From NCBI GenBank assembly GCA_034008185.1, contig CM067081.1, forward strand, positions 16,987,821 through 17,051,820: a stretch of DNA of 64,000 nucleotides, given 5' to 3'. The stretch comes from Gorsachius magnificus (taxonomy: Eukaryota; Chordata; Aves; Pelecaniformes; Ardeidae). The notes under the pieces are model-generated. The model saw only the letters and a list, made by a program, of their open reading frames with translations, ran no database searches and was not told the DNA's origin. Positions 23,978-37,010 of this stretch are shown here, in pieces (the stretch's first letter is position 1; each line of letters begins with the position of its first letter). The position numbers and the translations under genes are program-made.

Positions 23978-24225
23978 GAGCATCAGAAGGGGGATGCTCC
24001 ACAAGGAGAGGTGAGTAGGAGCCAGAGAGGGACAGAACGGGACAGTGTCCTCCTCAACAAGGTGCAGTCCCAGAAGAGCTAAACAGGCTTGGTGACAATA
24101 ACCAGGCCAGTCACAGTCAGGCTCTGATGAGTTGGCCAGCTGTGCAGGCAGGCAGAGCCTGGGGTTAGGGGAAGGAGGTTTCAGCTTACTGGTGCACACA
24201 AGGTCCAGAGACCCAGAGATTCCTT
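23978..24225. other. GC-rich insertion inside the ancient LINE
   Basis: About 250 bp of GC-richer sequence separates two LINE parts that should be nearly adjacent. Its left edge has a short hairpin (GGAGCATC and GATGCTCC arms at 23977-24000). I do not recognise its source. It could be an unknown short mobile element, an old LTR piece or a rearranged fragment. No target duplication was found. Confidence 0.45.
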
Positions 24226-24490
24226 CTTCATCCTGGAGAACAGGGGATACGATAGACAGCTACACAGTCCTGATGGTATGGAGAGAAAGAATCTAATGTT
24301 TGAGGTCTCCTCCACCAAATGATACCATGGGTAATCAAGTTCAAAAGAAACAAAAGGAGGTGGTTCTTCATGCAGCAGGCAACAGACCTGCTGATCGCTT
24401 TTGAAGGGCATTGTGGATGCAGTAAGTTTCAGAGGTTCAAAGGGCAACTGGATAAGCATTTCAAGGATAAATCTGTTACAAGTCACTAGA
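24226..24490 (+). mobile_element. Ancient CR1-like LINE, segment 3 (3' coding end)
   Basis: Plus-strand LINE wording resumes with cttcatcctggagaacaggg and atacgatagacagctacaca. It continues through gttcaaaagaaacaaaagga, ggtggttcttcatgcagcag, a degenerate form of the word for the conserved PxxVxxD region, and gttcaaagggcaactggata. This equals the last coding part of amniote CR1 elements. The 3' UTR fades out after about 24490. With segments 1 and 2 it spans 1.8 kb of the window. Confidence 0.7.
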
Positions 24491-27400
24491 GAGATGAAAC
24501 ACTACATGTTTAGGAAGTCCTTTGGGATACTAGAGGGGGGAAATACGGTATATGCTTTTTCTATCCCCATGAACTTTTGGACAGCATTTGTCACTTCTTT
24601 TTAGGAGAAAGAATAAACACAACCCCCCTTCACCACAGATTATGCAGCTGAGTTTCTTACATTTGACGAAGTCAGAAGAGCCAGCACACCCAGAGAGCAG
24701 GAGTTGAGCCTCACTCTGGGGAAATCACCTTCCTGGTGATGATGTCCCACTTGCGAAGAAGGCCAGAGAGAAAAACGCCAGCTTGGTGAACCTTTGACCT
24801 GAAGCTCTATAGTTATTCTTATATTCTTCTCTTCTCAACTGAGTCGTTGACCTGTTTCATATATGCTATTTAGGATGAGATAAACTCCTTTCTCCTTTAC
24901 TAGAAAAGCCACTTACGGTGACTAGCTTAGATGTACTTGCCTATTTTTCATCAAATGAATCTGTGTTTGCTCAAATATCCTTTCAAGAATGGATTATGGT
25001 CTCCAGATGTGGCTCTAAGAAACACCTTCTACTAGTTCATATCCTCCATAAAGACTCCTGCCCCTTCCCCTCTTTGTCACAACAAAACATGTTAAAATTA
25101 AGTTGGGAAGCACACCCTCATTCATCTCCTATTCCACTGCCAATTAAAGGGATAAACTGATTGTAATCTAGTTTTGGTATCTATATAATTCCTATTTACT
25201 GTACATTTTTATTCATCTTAACCAGAACACCATATACAGCCAGCTTTACTGATATGAAGTGCATCTTTACTGTAAACTGACTTTCTAGATTGTTCACTAG
25301 TACCTGAGTAATGGAATATTGAATCCCATGTACATAATGAATGTATACTTAAATTATTTTGTTTGAGTTTCTTTTTTCACTAGGAATTATTATTTTCGAT
25401 ATGATTAAAGAAAATAATCATCATGACACAAAACAACTGAAATAGCCATGCACCTTCAGTGACACAGTAATGTAGATGGTATGAACTGGAACAATTAGCC
25501 CAAGGAGATTTATGGCACGTGATAAGCCACTAAAGTCATGTTACATGACATCACTGTCCTGAGGTGAAGAAATGACAGACTATTACATTTCACACCAACT
25601 GATTAGTGATGATTTAGTGCCAAATCATTATTCTAAACAAGACACATGACGCATACAGAACATTCTAAAGTCTCAGTAGGAACTTAATGCACTCCAATAT
25701 CTCCAGCCTCAAAAAGCGTGAACTATGACTTTCAATGCACAGGGAAGGGGAATGAGGGATTGGAGCAATAACCTATATACGAGTAATGCATTTTTACATC
25801 ATTAGCAAAAACAAAACAAGTATTCTGTTTGTATAAGCCTATGAATAATGAAAGAAATAGTGATTGTGTCATATCTATCAGACTTGAACTGAGTTGAATC
25901 ATCCTATCTGATCTGAGAGCTGTCTGCACTGGATTTCCTGTTGCTAAAGCAACAGCTAAGCTAGCTATAAAATGAATGGACAAAATAATCCATAGGCAGT
26001 TTAAAGTATTACGTGCATTTTTATCCTTACTGTATGCCACACACACAAACATATATTTGAGTATGCTTTGCCAAACCAACAGCAAATTCTTATGCTATGA
26101 ATGTATACGTAGGGTAATTGTGACTCTGAAATATGTTTTTGCAAAATATTTCTTAAGTAGTTCAATTTGTAGAATTAGAAGTTATTATGAAACAGCTGTG
26201 CTAACCAAAGGTAATTTATATAGATGTGATCCTGGGGAATAATCAGGGATTGAGTAATCCTATTTGAGATCTTTAGAATGTTTTCCAATCTAGACAAAAT
26301 ATGTATGTTTTATCCCCATGTAACAGTTCCAGCTGAGATAACAGACATGTTATAGATGTTGTACATCCTGAGCAGGACACGGCTCCTCCCCAGAGACCAC
26401 GCAGTCCAACTAGACAAGGCAGGTAACATTTGGGAATAATACTGGGAATGCTCATCCAGTGAAGTAACGTATCAGTGACAGAAGCAGAAAAGAATACTGA
26501 ATTAGTGGATGCCAGAAGTGTTTTTACTAGACTCAAACACCACAGAATCTTTCACAACCTGGAAGAACAGCTGTCACTGTAAAGGAAAATGGAATTTAAG
26601 GTGCTGGGAATTGGCTCACCTTGTGGATTTAAATAGATTTCCAGCCCTAAACAAGGGCATGGGTTAGACACGCACTTCTTGGAAAGGAAGTGTGGCAGCA
26701 GAGGGAACAGTCAGAGGTGGAAGCGAACAAGGTTGACCAAGTAGAGAGAACAAAGTTCTCAGGAGGGCTGAAAAGTTCTGCCTCCATAGTCTAAAACAGC
26801 ACAGTTTTCTGTTTCTCTTTTTGGATTTGCTGCTTGGCTGGGAATTGCCTTGCTCTTCTGTTGGACTGCAAATAAAGTCAGAGAGATTTTGCATGACAGT
26901 GACGCTGGTACTCACTGTCCTAAATAGCAGGAGGCAAGAGAAGCTAATGCTAACTCTGCTGCCCTCATATACTTTCTGGCATTCCATGTTTGGCCAGTGG
27001 AATTTATTTTCATTCTTACATTTCATTTACAGCTAGTAAAGGCAGGAAAAGTTTTGTTTTACTACTGAAGAGTTAATAGTGCTATGTAGCAATCTGTTTT
27101 ATGATTTCCAGTACTTTCAGATGACTATTTAATTCTGTTGTTAAATACTTACAAATAACTACCATTAATAATACACCAATTATAACTTATAAATTGCATA
27201 CTATTTATATATTTATATCTCATTTATAAGCTGTGTAAAATAAAATACATACAGATATATAAAATACAATACATACTGAAACAAAGAGATAGGAAGTGAT
27301 TTAAGTGATTAATTAAAAATTGCCCATGTTACCTTCCTTTTAGTTCCTAATGTATCCAGCTCTGTTAGAATCTCTTTCACCTCTTAGGTGAAAGAAAGAA

Positions 27401-28883
27401 AGAAAGGAAAGAAAATTAATTAGGATTATTTTATTCTTTTTAGACTACACATGTGGGCTTTTTTTCCTTTAAAAAAATTAATAAAAATAAAATGGGCACT
27501 TCTCTTCTTCTCCATGAATTGTTATCCATGTTGTAACAGTAAATCTCTAGCACTTGCTGCTGTTGTTTAATTTACAAGACTATCAATGTTAGCCTGCAAC
27601 AGCAGCCAGAATTTTATCAGCAAATGGCAAAAGGTCTTCGACACTCTTGAAATCATTGAGAAATGACCTATGAAGTGTTCCAACTATTTCCATTTTTTAA
27701 GTTAAAGTTGAATCAAATACATTCATAACAGTGCCGGCTTCTCTCCACAATCTATAAAGACATCTTAGACAGACTAGCATAGATTAATCCTCTCTTGCCT
27801 GCCTTTCTCCTTCCTGTTCTCTCATAAGGAAGTTGGGATATAGAAACACTTCTTCCCAGTGTGATACCACCAAAGAGAAGGAAAGGAGGAAGCATTATGT
27901 GCAGAATGTGGCAGGAGCAAGTTTTTCAGTTCTGTTACATTTCCTGCTTCAACAATTCACGAAGATGAATGCCAGCATGGGTTTATGCAATTCTCTTAGA
28001 CTGCAAGTCTAGTCTTTTTGGATGTTCATTTTGGCAGGCTACAAAATATTTCTAGAGAAACTTAGGCAGGAAAGGTAATTTTAAAAATAATTTATAACTC
28101 AACTTGAAAAAAAAAGAGGCAAATAAAAGTACTTCCTTACCACCTTGGCAGGTTTCTTCCTAAGGTTTCCTCTTTACGATAGAGAGCAATGAGTAGTATT
28201 TCTGTGACACAGACATATATGGGCTTGCCAAATTTGTACTTAATATGCCCCTTGAGACAAGAATTTGAGGACTGTCAGTCAAATAGGATTGTTTTTTTAA
28301 TTATCACAAAGTATTATCCTTGCTCTTTCTAACTTGAAACATATTGCTCATTAAAAAAAAAACCATCAAAAAACAAACAAAAAACCCCGCCAAAAATCCC
28401 CCAGCAATGACAAAACACTCCTGGCTTGAGAACAAACATGCCACATTTCAGCCTTAAAGGTAAAATGATCATGGTGTTAATAAAAATAAAAAATGTCTCT
28501 TTAGGAAGAAGAGTGCAAATTACTTTCAGAATAAATATAGGTTGGTATTCTATATAGCTAACACAGTTATTTACAGTAAACAGGATTTGTTTGGAGTCAT
28601 TCTGATTTGTGCTACCTTGCCTCTACAAAACAAAAAAATACAAATTATCGTATTTAAAATGAGCATGTATTTAAGAAACGAAATCATTGCTAACACTGGT
28701 AATATAATAGAGCTCAGAGTCCAGAAGAAATCAAGATTGTACTGTATTAGGCACTGAAAAATATTTTAGGGAAAAGTCAGTAGCTGGAAAAGTTTCCAAC
28801 TGGAGCAGAAAGCAGAGATTCTTATTGAGAAGTGAATAGATGTGACATGCAGCCAGAGTGTGGGACAACCACAGGAATACAGG
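24491..28883. other. Gene-free interval
   Basis: No gene is recognised. Minor simple sequence: a GAAA run at 27388-27413, an AT-rich patch at 27170-27290 that includes a duplicated AAAATACATAC-like word, and an A-rich patch at 28351-28385. Open frames here show no domain. Confidence 0.55.
27388..27413. repeat. (GAAA)n short microsatellite
   Basis: About five GAAA units with one GGAAA variant form a short purine-only tract. Confidence 0.8.
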
Positions 28884-29100
28884 AGGGCTGAGCTTAGAAG
28901 GCACCTCTGGAGATCACCTAGTCCAACCGCCTGCTCCAAGCAGGGTCACCAACAGCAGGTTCCCCAAGACCATGTCCAGTCAGACTTTGAATATCTCCAA
29001 AGATATTCTCTACCTGCCTCTAGCATTTGACCACCCTCACAGTAATAAAGGTTTTTTCTTATATTAAAATGGAATTTTTTGCATTTTAACTTGTGCCCGA
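28884..29100 (-). mobile_element. CR1 LINE 3' fragment, eroded
   Basis: Minus-strand CR1 wording: acctctggagatcacctagt, ccaaccgcctgctccaagcagggtcacc, gtccagtcagactttgaata, tctccaaagat, tttgaccaccctcacagtaa, then taaaggttttttcttatatt. This is the 3' UTR and last codons of CR1. Compared with usual copies it lacks the octamer tail and has a short internal deletion after the tctccaaagat word. It belongs to an older subfamily than the copies at 15-21 kb. Confidence 0.88.
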
Positions 29101-29749
29101 AGAACAGCCTACAGATCTGCTCTAGCAACTTCATTCCATTTTCTAACTTGGTGGGGGAAGGAGTGGGATTTTGTTGGCAGGCAGTTCACTAAATGGAAAC
29201 AAAAATACCAAAAGGGATGGTAGTGTCACGAAGCTGTATTTAAAAGACCTATGAAGCTGAAGAAAATGGCAGTGAGAGAGATTGTCCTTTATGACTTCAG
29301 CCAAAAGCTGGCAGGTGGCTACTATGCCCGCAGGCCCTCAGATAGGTCTCCTTCCCTTCTCAAGCCATTGCCCAGAGGAAAGCAGGAGATCATACAATGA
29401 CCATGACACCCTTAGAAAAGACAGGGAGAAATCAGCTCTGCATAGTCTTGGTGCTAGACAAGGACATGGAGCTAAATGGACTCTACTATTTACTGGGAGG
29501 CCATTCACCCGTATTTTTTGAGGACTGGACTTGTGGAGAGGTGCATTGAAGGGGACATGCCTTCTCTGAGTTATAGGTGTACCTGCCTCAGCAGCTAAGG
29601 TCAAAGTCTGCAGTGGGTTCTCCCACCTGATCATTTCTGTAGACATCTATTATTTCACAATCTACATTTGTCTCTATATTTGCAAAGAAAAAATGTCTCT
29701 GTTCTTACAAAATGCAAATGTCTCTGAGGAAAGTAAAGTAGATGAGGGA
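29101..29749. other. Gap between two opposite CR1 fragments
   Basis: No gene or repeat is recognised in these 650 bases. Confidence 0.5.
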
Positions 29750-29970
29750 GAAAATTCTGAATATCAGGAAAAAAATTTTTACTGTGAGGCTGACTGAGAA
29801 CTGACACAGGTTGCCCAGAGAGGTGGTAATAGTTCACCCTTGGAGATATTCAAAAGCCATCCGGGCATGGTCCTGGGCAATCTGCTCTAGATGGACCCTG
29901 ACTGAGCAGGGGAGCTGGACCAGATGACCTCCAGAGGTTGTTTCCAACATCAATCATTCTGAGATTCTAT
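29750..29970 (+). mobile_element. CR1 LINE 3' fragment, eroded
   Basis: This plus-strand fragment contains atatcagg, then a degenerate ttttactgtgagg, ggttgcccagagaggtggta, cttggagatattcaaaagcc, gcaatctgctctagatggac, gagctggaccagatgacctc, cagaggttgtttccaacatc and a decayed octamer end cattctgagattctat. It is a CR1 3' end facing away from the fragment at 28884-29100, and a different insertion event. Confidence 0.88.
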
Positions 29971-32900
29971 TTTTTAAATGAAAATAGTTATATATCTAGA
30001 GGAGAATACCAAAGGTGTTAAATTCACCCTCTTTCAGGGATTCCTTATCTTACTTAGGAATGAGTTTCAGGGAAGTCTGGAGTTTGCAGTCAAGACTTTG
30101 AGGAGAAAAGGCTCAATCCATGCCTTGAAAATTAACACTTTGTAGAAAGCCTGAAGGCTTTGATTTGCTGTGTCAAACAGCCCATGGTTTTAATGGGACC
30201 ATGTCCACAGGGTGCACCAGGCCCTGTGTTGTGCCAGTGTCACCAGCAGTCTCCAGAACTTGTTTCTTCCCCTGGGTGTCTGCAGATATGTGCTGGCTGA
30301 GACAAGCTGATATATCTCTGGGATTTTTTTTTTTTTTCTCTATGCAGATAATTGCAACCTTCTCCTCTTTAGATACTGTTATTTTAACTCACGTTTTTTA
30401 CTGCTCAGTGCATTTACAGATCTGAGGGTTGTTTTGGAACGTCAAGGCCCACACACCAAACGTGAGCTGTGGCAGGGGAGGGAAGGAGGCAGTTACTGAT
30501 GTTTGCTACTTTTAGAGACTGTACAGTAAAGCACCTTTAATTTCAAGGTCTCCAGTTCTCCATCCCTGTACAACACCATGTGGTTATGCTTACGGAGAAG
30601 TGCTTTGCAGGGGAAACACAATAAATAGGATAGCAAGTCAGACTGGGGTCAGGTGACCATAACACCATTAGAAAGTAGTGGAAGATATCAAAACTATTCC
30701 AGGACCAGGGAAGCTTGAAGAAACAAGAGCTGCATGGTCACAGCCACCCACTTCCAAAGACAAACAGCATCCATTCCAATTGGTGGGAATTCTGCCATTC
30801 ATTTGAACTGCCATCACTGAGTAGCAAGAGCTGAGGGTTTTCCCTACCAGGCTGGTCACCAAACTGCACACCACTAGGCAGCAGACAGCCCTGTGCACTC
30901 GAATAAGAAACTGATAAAGCCTGAAGAATGACAGAACCTCTAAGATATATGCACTAGTAATTTAAGACAGACCTTGTTCTCCTCAATTTCTCAATGATTT
31001 CCAGTATGATAGAGGAACAGTTTAGATTGTTTGCCTGTAATTATTAGTAGATATGTTATTTGCTATGCCTCTTATTAGAAGCACAGTATAAACACCTCAG
31101 CCTAATTATGAGTGACTCATTCACAAATGCCCGCTTCATTCTTTTAAATGAAAACACACTCTTAGAGAGGTAATAAAATTAGCATCAGAATCTATTCAGA
31201 AACAAATTGAACAGTGGATGCTCATAGCAGTGAACACTGAAGACAGCTAAAGCATGTATGAGCATGCAAGAACTGTTGTATACTATTCTGTATATACTAT
31301 TTAATTGTTAGAGTTGTATTTGACATAGAAAAAGACTTCTTGATTTGATTTGATTTGAACTTTCAAGGCTTGTCCTCAGCTGATTAAATTGCACAGATTC
31401 ATAGACAGCAGAGAAGCGGCGTTGTTCAGTGCCAGATCAGGATCTCAAATCTCAGCTGTATTTCAGCTAAGTAGCACCACAAGAAACATAACATTAAGAC
31501 ACAATCACTATGCTTAGACACAAAGTCACTATCCATCACACAGACAAACTCCATTTCTCACAGCAAAACATTTACTAGCCTTCTGTCTGAGAAGAAAATT
31601 GCATGGTACATTTCAAAACAGTTTTCCTAAAATGTATCAGATGATTTATATCCAAAACAGGCTTTTAAAGGATAAAGACTCAAATATAGAATCAACACCA
31701 GCAAAATCAAACACAATTCTTTTGAGTATTCATTTCCCTTCACCCTGCTTACATCCCATACTTTTAATGAATAAGTATATTGCTATCCTATTAACCAGGG
31801 AAAGAATCCATAATGAACTTAACCAAGATAATATTGTCCAAGATTTATGGCATTGCACATAGGAAGCAACTTTTCATCACATATGGAAGACTGACAGAGC
31901 TGAGTACGAACAAGCCAACAGAGCTGCTAAGACAGACAGATGCAAGTTCTGCTCTACCTATTCAGCTCTCCATAGGGAGCCACTGTAGTGAATGGAGGAT
32001 GGATTGTGCTTACTGTTATACGGAGATGTGTTACTGTAGTCTCTCCTAACAGCAATTTCCTCCATTGTAATGGATTCATCCCCCTACAGAGTTCATTGCT
32101 CCAGTTCTCTGTGTTAACCAGGAATGCAAGTCCACGGTTCAAATGTAGAGTGCTCCATCAGTTTTAACAGTCTCTTATCAGCTGGAAGACATGGCTCAAA
32201 GGACACCAGGAAAAAAGCCAATCTGAGGTAAAGCTAGTTTTGTAAAAATCTTGTGTGGAAACATTGAAAAGAAACATTTCATATAGACAAGTGCTTATAT
32301 GCAATATGAATACAGCTTCTGATTAATGGTCACCTAACTTACGTGAGATTTGTTTTTTCTTTCAAAACAAAACAATAATGACACTGCTATCATTAAGAGT
32401 TGTTTGTTGCTCAGTTCCTGGATCAACTGAATGATTTCATTCTTCTGGCACATTATCTGGGATGCACTGATCTGACCAAAGCATAGTGACAAGTAGACAG
32501 GTAGACAGATACCAGGTATCTGGTAGACAACCAGATCAGGGCAGCTGCTCTACATTATACAAAAAGACCTGACTTAAGCCCATGGGTGATGCAAAATAAT
32601 AACTCTTCAATGTGTGCAACCCCCAAGTTACAGTTGAAGAACAGTGAGCATGACATCCCACTCTGAATCCTCTGTGGTAAACAATCCCATTACTCTCTAG
32701 CCATACTTGTCATACGTAACGTAATGCTGCTTATGATTTAAAATATTAACACTACGGTAAGATATTTTTAATAATTATTAGCAAAATATAAATGTACTTG
32801 GAACATGCAAGAAAACTTTGTTTTAAATAAGGTCAACCATATAATTTTCATCTCAGGTGACAACGATTATCTCAGACTTTATTATGCATACTGAAGGTCA

Positions 32901-35900
32901 TTTGAGTGTAGCTGATCTCTACTGAAAGAGTATGACCTTTTAAAAAAAATAAAAGGTTAATCTGAGAAAGTTATTATTGATTTAATGAATTAAAAACTTT
33001 TATGTGTCCTGGTGGATCTCATCTCATTTTCACAGACATTTTATAAGATAGTGTAGTTTCTGTGTTGTAATGCACTAGGTTGTGTCCCCTGGAACAGGGA
33101 ATTTGTTACAGACTACTGACCTGAAACTTAGCTCACAGAAGGAAGGAGAGCATGCTAACTGAATCCTACATGTCCTTAAGTATATGTTTTCACTCCTAGC
33201 TACATCTTCATTTTCTGTCTTGGATTCTGAGAAAAAAAAAAAGTGCAATAATATTCCTTTCAAGTGATACATCTTTAGTCCGTCCAAGGCATAATACCAA
33301 TAGTGTAATGCAGCCAGGTCATATTGTTTTCTATATGCCAGAACAATTAAGGCCCTAAGGCATGTCTTGGCCTTTTCCACTGTTGACTACACAATGACTT
33401 CCAGTTTTGATTTGCCAATTGCTAATCTTAGTTGACTAAAACCACAGCCAAGTTCTCCTGAGAAACAGTTAGATTGCATTACTCAGTACATTACTCATAG
33501 GTTATACAGCATTCACTCACTACACTGAACTGTAGTTAAACAATACACTGATTTTTTAAAGGGATTTAAATGGTACTGGTTGGCAGTCATCTAACCTCAT
33601 CAGCTGTGGCACAGCTGCTATAGACCTTTATGACCTTTTGGTGCTTTATATTTTATAATGTGTCCAGAGCTAGTGGATAGAGATGCAGTAATGTCATAAT
33701 GCCATCTACAGGTTCTCAACAGTCCCAGTTTCTGTCTGTGACCCTGTCTTCCATATTCCATCAAATAACTAAAAGAAAGACTCAGTGGGAAAAAAAACCA
33801 CAACAAACTCTTACAACTGAGAGTCAAATCATAAGTAATTAAAACAAAGCTCTACACTATGACTCTCCATAATAGTTTTCTCGATAGATTTCTAGTAGTC
33901 TCTGCCAGTAACAATGTGAAGATAGCTTTTCATGCAGTATTTATCAGCTCAAGCCATGGCCTCGAGTTAAGAAATAAGATAGTATAAAAACAAGACTTAA
34001 ATGAACAGTCCTGAATATTGCAGTAAAGTTGCATTAAGTTCAGTTTTAAAAATCACCGGTAAACTGTCAATCTACAGTGATCGGTAGTCCTATAAAATAG
34101 ATGTGTCCAACATTTCTGATCCCAACAGCCAGCCATCAAATTTTCAAATGCCTAAGAGCCACAGGATAGACACCACATATTAGGGAAACTTAAGGGAAGA
34201 AGGGAGCTCAAACTGTGGTTCACAACAGACAACAGCTCCCAAGGGATCCCACTGCTCCATGGACCTGGGGGTTATCAGTCTCAGCATATCCTACTGATTT
34301 GCTTCCCCAAAGCCAGAGATTCAGATTACACAGAAGTTCCCATCCCAGCTCATCTTCCCTGTTAGTCAGCTGACACAATCTGACATATGACTTGAACTTC
34401 TGATGGTCCACACACAGCTTAAGACTCACTTTTGCTATCCTTTTAGGCTTCCCAACAAGCATGACTTTGAGCAATTGTAGACCTTGTTAAAGCTGACTGA
34501 TGTGCTTGCCACTCTTCTGTCAGGTTAAATGGCAAGCAGGGGAAAAAAAAAAAGTTCCTTTAAGGAAAAAAATGGCTGAAAAGCAGAAACCACAGCCCAG
34601 GGAACTGGGTCATCTGACATGGCTAACCAAGAACGCAAGGGGAAAACATCTCTTCTTGCAGTGTTACTCTTCATGTTTCAGAAGCAAGAGAGAGTCAGAA
34701 ATAGAGATGAAACTTCTAGCAATGCCTACATTTCAGTTACTTGGGTATCCTTGGGAATCTGCAAACAGTGAATCCAACAGCATTCCTAATGCAAAATAAA
34801 AAAGGAAAAACAAGACTAAAAAAGCAAACAAACACCTCGTTCACATATTGAGTCTAACATCCTTTTCACTACCTTGCTTCTTCTCTTGTAGGAATAGTAA
34901 AAAAAACTGTTACACATTCATCTGGCAAGCAAACATTCATCTCAGTCTATGGGTCCCTCTCATTGTCTTCCATTTGTCTCAAAATTACTTCAGTGCTCCT
35001 CAGAGAGGCCAAGAATCGCTGAAATCATTCACATGAGTGCTATGTTTAGGGCATATGTACATGGGAGCTTTTGTAACATCTGGAAAGGTTTCCTTCCTAG
35101 GTGAGTCCCAACACGGAGGGCAAAGTGCTCTTTTATTTCTACAGAACCATCATACTGAAGAGAGATATACATACAAATAGTAATAGTTTTAAGAAACTAC
35201 TTTTAAGATTTGGGTCCGCCCTTAGCTAACGTAATCAGAATTGTTGACTCTTTTCTAATTCAATCCTACAGAATACAGGAAGAAAGAAGAGCCACAACCG
35301 TATGAAAAGGAAGTGTTTCAAACTTTTACAAGGCATAACATTTTTTCAGTTAATAATATTTTTAACTCTAGGTCTTTCTGTGCTGTTTGAATAAAAGCAC
35401 TTTCATTTAAAATGCATATTTAAAATGCTTTTATATAAAAATAGAGAAATATCACAGAAGAAGAGGCAGAGTAACAGCTTGACAACAGACAACAGAGCAG
35501 ACTGCATTTTTGTGTACATTCTTACTACAACTCTTCTCAGGCAGTGAAAAAAAAATGTATTATCTGAAGATCTTGTACCTTGCATTTGTTGTATGCAGCT
35601 ATTATCTTACTTGGTTTTGATGTTTCACACAACTTTTCGAAGCAAAGAATCTGCTATGACAACATGACATTTGCCATGTGCTCTTTTAGCTCTATGAATG
35701 AGAAAACCTTGGCTAACCCTAATTAGCATTGACACTGTTATTTGTAATCCTTGCACTGCATTTTATGCAACATTGTTTTAGTAACTTTAATATTAGAGTT
35801 TGTGGAAGGTTCTGCTTGTTGTGCACAGCACCAAGAGCTCCGGCACCCGGCTGCTGGGGATACTTGACTTTAAATTGCTGGGGACAGGTGGCAGCCAAGC

Positions 35901-36449
35901 TCTGACACCTCGGCTAACCTTCTGCCTCGTAACTAGGTGGAGGTTATGGCAGGTTATGATCAGGGTGCAGACAGACGGTGATTGCCTCCAGGTAAATTTC
36001 TCAACTCCACCTGCTTCCCTATATAGGGTGAAGGAAGTCTTCAAGAATGCTGGTTGCTCAACAGATGGAGGAATAAAGGCTTATATGAATCAGTTCACAT
36101 TTTGCCTCCAGTCAGAGGGAGCTGCTTTTCTTTTTTGGCTAAAAAATCATTGCCAGAGGCCAAAATGGAACTTAATCTCCTACAGATTAAATGCAGTTAG
36201 TCCTATCTTCTTACAAAGTTATCCCTCCCAGTGAATGTCTAAACATCTAATTGCCACATGTAATCTAGCATACCAAGCAGCATATCTGACATACTGGGTA
36301 GGAATCTGCTTTAAAGCTAGCCAGAGGAGAGTGCTGCACAGGGGAGAGTGTTGTTTGTCAGTCACCTCAGGTGCCTTCAGTTCCCTGAGATTCAAGGTCC
36401 CACATGATTTCAGAAAGCTGCCACCTGTTTTGGTTACTGAGATAAATGA
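29971..36449. other. Gene-free interval
   Basis: No gene or recent repeat is recognised. Simple sequence: a T14 run at 30324-30337, a short TTGAT repeat at 31341-31358, and A-rich patches near 34542 and 34890. At 35800-36234 a plus-strand open frame of 144 codons crosses a GC-richer patch with a donor-like CAGGTAAAT at about 35989, but no family is recognised. Confidence 0.5.
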
Positions 36450-36599
36450 TATACCAGAGGGTCATGCTTCCATCCAGAGGGACCTCAACAGGCTGGAGAA
36501 ATGGGCTGACTGGAACCTCATGAAGTTCGTCAAGGGGAAGTGCAAAGTCCTGCCCCTGGGGAGGAACAACCCCAGGCACCAGGACATGCTGGGGGCAGG
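36450..36599 (+). mobile_element. CR1 LINE internal fragment, left arm of an inverted pair
   Basis: Plus-strand CR1 ORF2 wording encodes [19 protein letters not shown] and CKVLPLGRNNPRHQ. The fragment starts at ataccagaggg and breaks at about 36599, missing its 3' end. It faces a second, homologous fragment at 36706-36855. CR1 copies normally keep the 3' end, so a copy lacking it has been cut by a later deletion or rearrangement. Confidence 0.88.
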
Positions 36600-36855
36600 A
36601 TACCATTTGCTGCCTTTGTGGCAATGGCACATTGCTGGTTCGTGCTCAACTTGTTGTCCACCATGACCTTCTGGGTCCTTCCCTGCAGAGTTGCTTTCCA
36701 GCCTGCTGCCCCCATCCTGTTCTGGTGCCTGAGGTTATTCCTCCCCAGGGGCAGGAGTTGGCATTTCCATGTATGGAACCTCATGTTGTTCCTGCTGGCC
36801 CATTTATCCAGCTTCTTGAGGTCCTCTTGAATGAAAACACACCCATCTGGTATAT
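36600..36855 (-). mobile_element. CR1 LINE internal fragment, right arm of an inverted pair
   Basis: The minus strand encodes ANIPDGCVFIQEDLKKLDKW, then CQLLPLGRNN, and a following LSTNQQCAIATKAANGI block, which is CR1 ORF2 downstream of the RT active site. The part at 36706-36855 is homologous to the left arm at 36450-36599, with roughly three quarters of bases alike by eye. The part at 36600-36705 is extra CR1 sequence reaching to the junction. Both arms begin at the same internal word (ataccaga) and both lack the 3' end, giving a tail-to-tail arrangement. Confidence 0.87.
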
Positions 36856-36899
36856 TAGCCAGATACATTCCCTTCTTCTGATAATACAGTTTTTCCTTT

Positions 36900-36978
36900 T
36901 TTACTTTTCAGCATATTTTGGTTTTGGTTTTTTTGGTTGTTTTTTGTTGGTTTTTTTGTTTGTTTGTGTGGGTTTTTG

Positions 36979-37004
<26 letters not shown>
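36900..37004. repeat. T-rich low-complexity tract ending in T26
   Basis: TTTTGG and TTTG words are followed by a homopolymer of about 26 T at 36979-37004. It adjoins the CR1 pair. A CR1 does not end in poly-A, so this may be independent slippage or the tail of another, unrecognised retrocopy. Confidence 0.85.
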
Positions 37005-37010
<6 letters not shown>

